Assembly (NCBI RefSeq): GCF_000422585.1
Contig: NZ_KE383881.1
Span: 1 to 49,304, forward strand
DNA from: Hugenholtzia roseola DSM 9546
Lineage (GTDB): Bacteria > Bacteroidota > Bacteroidia > Cytophagales > Bernardetiaceae
Reading direction: 5' to 3'
DNA length: 49,304 nucleotides
The stretch's first letter is position 1; each line of letters opens with the position of its first letter. Shown in pieces: positions 48,934-49,304 of this stretch. The notes beneath the pieces were generated by a model. The model made no database searches and had not been told where the DNA came from. It saw nothing but the letters and a program-made list of their open reading frames with translations. The translations under genes and the position numbers were made by a program.

Positions 48934-49304
48934 ATGGAAGACAAAAAACCTAATCAAAAAGAACAAAATCTTTACGATAAAATTTTAAAGGAGAATATCT
49001 TAGCCTATGTTTTGCAGTTTTCAAAAAGGCAGTTAGGTTTTCAAATTAAAGAGCATACTTTATTAAAAGATAAATTACAAACTACCTTAGAACGAGAGGC
49101 GGATTTTCTAATTTTTATCACCACCCAAGACGAAAAAGAATTTATCCTACAATTAGAATTTCAAGCAAGAAATGAACCTAATATGGTGCTTCGTATGCAA
49201 GAATATCATGCCATTTTACAAAAAAAATACCAAATACCTGTTATTCAAATCGTTTATTACTTAGGCGAAACGCCCAGCAATATGCGTGCTACCCTTGCGC
49301 CATC
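48934..49304 (+). CDS. Rpn-type PD-(D/E)XK nuclease/transposase, 3' end outside window
   Basis: 123 codons are visible before the window ends. The frame opens at ATG 48934 (MEDKKPNQKEQNLYD) and shows a PD-(D/E)XK-like core: READFLIFITTQDEKE, then EFILQLEFQARNE (pattern D-x(n)-E-x-Q), then MVLRMQEYHAIL and IQIVYYLGET. This matches Rpn/COG5464 and related 'transposase-like' nucleases, which promote recombination or are borne in accessory loci. The first 18 residues differ from the stub at 42957. Its frame is open up to the edge, so it is partial only because of the window. Confidence 0.8.
   Translation, partial: MEDKKPNQKEQNLYDKILKENILAYVLQFSKRQLGFQIKEHTLLKDKLQTTLEREADFLIFITTQDEKEFILQLEFQARNEPNMVLRMQEYHAILQKKYQIPVIQIVYYLGETPSNMRATLAP

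Overview
The window looks like chromosomal DNA of a Bacteroidota bacterium, most likely of the order Cytophagales. The evidence is: TAnnTTTG -7 promoter boxes upstream of many genes; two secreted proteins ending in type IX secretion (T9SS) sorting domains; a large outer-membrane barrel protein of a Bacteroidota-type family; weak ribosome binding sites; and moderate-to-low GC. No rRNA, tRNA, CRISPR array, complete insertion sequence or prophage was recognised. The species cannot be named from the sequence alone.

Layout. 1-3.5 kb is a translation block (rplM-rpsI, rpsB, a 69-codon orphan gene, tsf) with conspicuous hairpins in the rplM and tsf leaders. 3.5-10.6 kb holds rsmI, a 1773-residue secreted multidomain nuclease with a T9SS tail, and maf. 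10.7-14.3 kb is an accessory patch: a GNAT acetyltransferase, a large AT-rich N6-adenine DNA methyltransferase, and the decayed remains of a gene that was translationally coupled to it. 14.3-19 kb has a membrane transporter, a secreted DUF4139-type protein, a 600-bp nest of repeats and punA. 19.4-23.4 kb is a signalling cluster (STAS-like protein, lipoprotein, GAF-PAS protein, GAF-SpoIIE phosphatase). 23.8-28.4 kb is an ABC ATPase followed by an ABC-permease/M1-peptidase fusion. 28.4-30.5 kb is a DUF779 protein with an aldehyde dehydrogenase. 30.9-32.3 kb has two AT-rich orphan genes. 32.4-35.3 kb has a DUF4112 protein, murF and an MscS channel. 35.5-42.9 kb is a cell-envelope region (outer-membrane barrel, TolC-like protein, glycine-rich T9SS cargo). 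43-48 kb has a polyprenyl-phosphate sugar-phosphate transferase, clpS, a lysine-rich lipoprotein, a secreted protein and an SSS-family symporter. The right end has an AT-rich orphan gene between imperfect direct repeats and the start of a PD-(D/E)XK (Rpn-type) nuclease gene.

The most unusual overall feature is a family of about 60-190-bp intergenic repeats. Six copies are recognised, all in the same orientation. Each is built around a GGACAAGG/CCTTGTCC hairpin, and several sit directly on the 3' end of a gene; in one case the repeat supplies the stop codon. One copy is sandwiched between two identical 88-bp palindromes, inside a pair of 15-bp inverted repeats. No complete novel defence or metabolic system can be demonstrated here. 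The best leads are the repeat family, the methyltransferase locus with its broken partner, the tandem GAF signalling genes, and the leader hairpins placed at predicted transcription starts.

Where an upstream in-frame ATG existed, starts were moved to the codon that fits the family N-terminus, signal peptide or promoter position; these choices are stated for each gene. All family names are recognised from sequence motifs by eye, without database searches.
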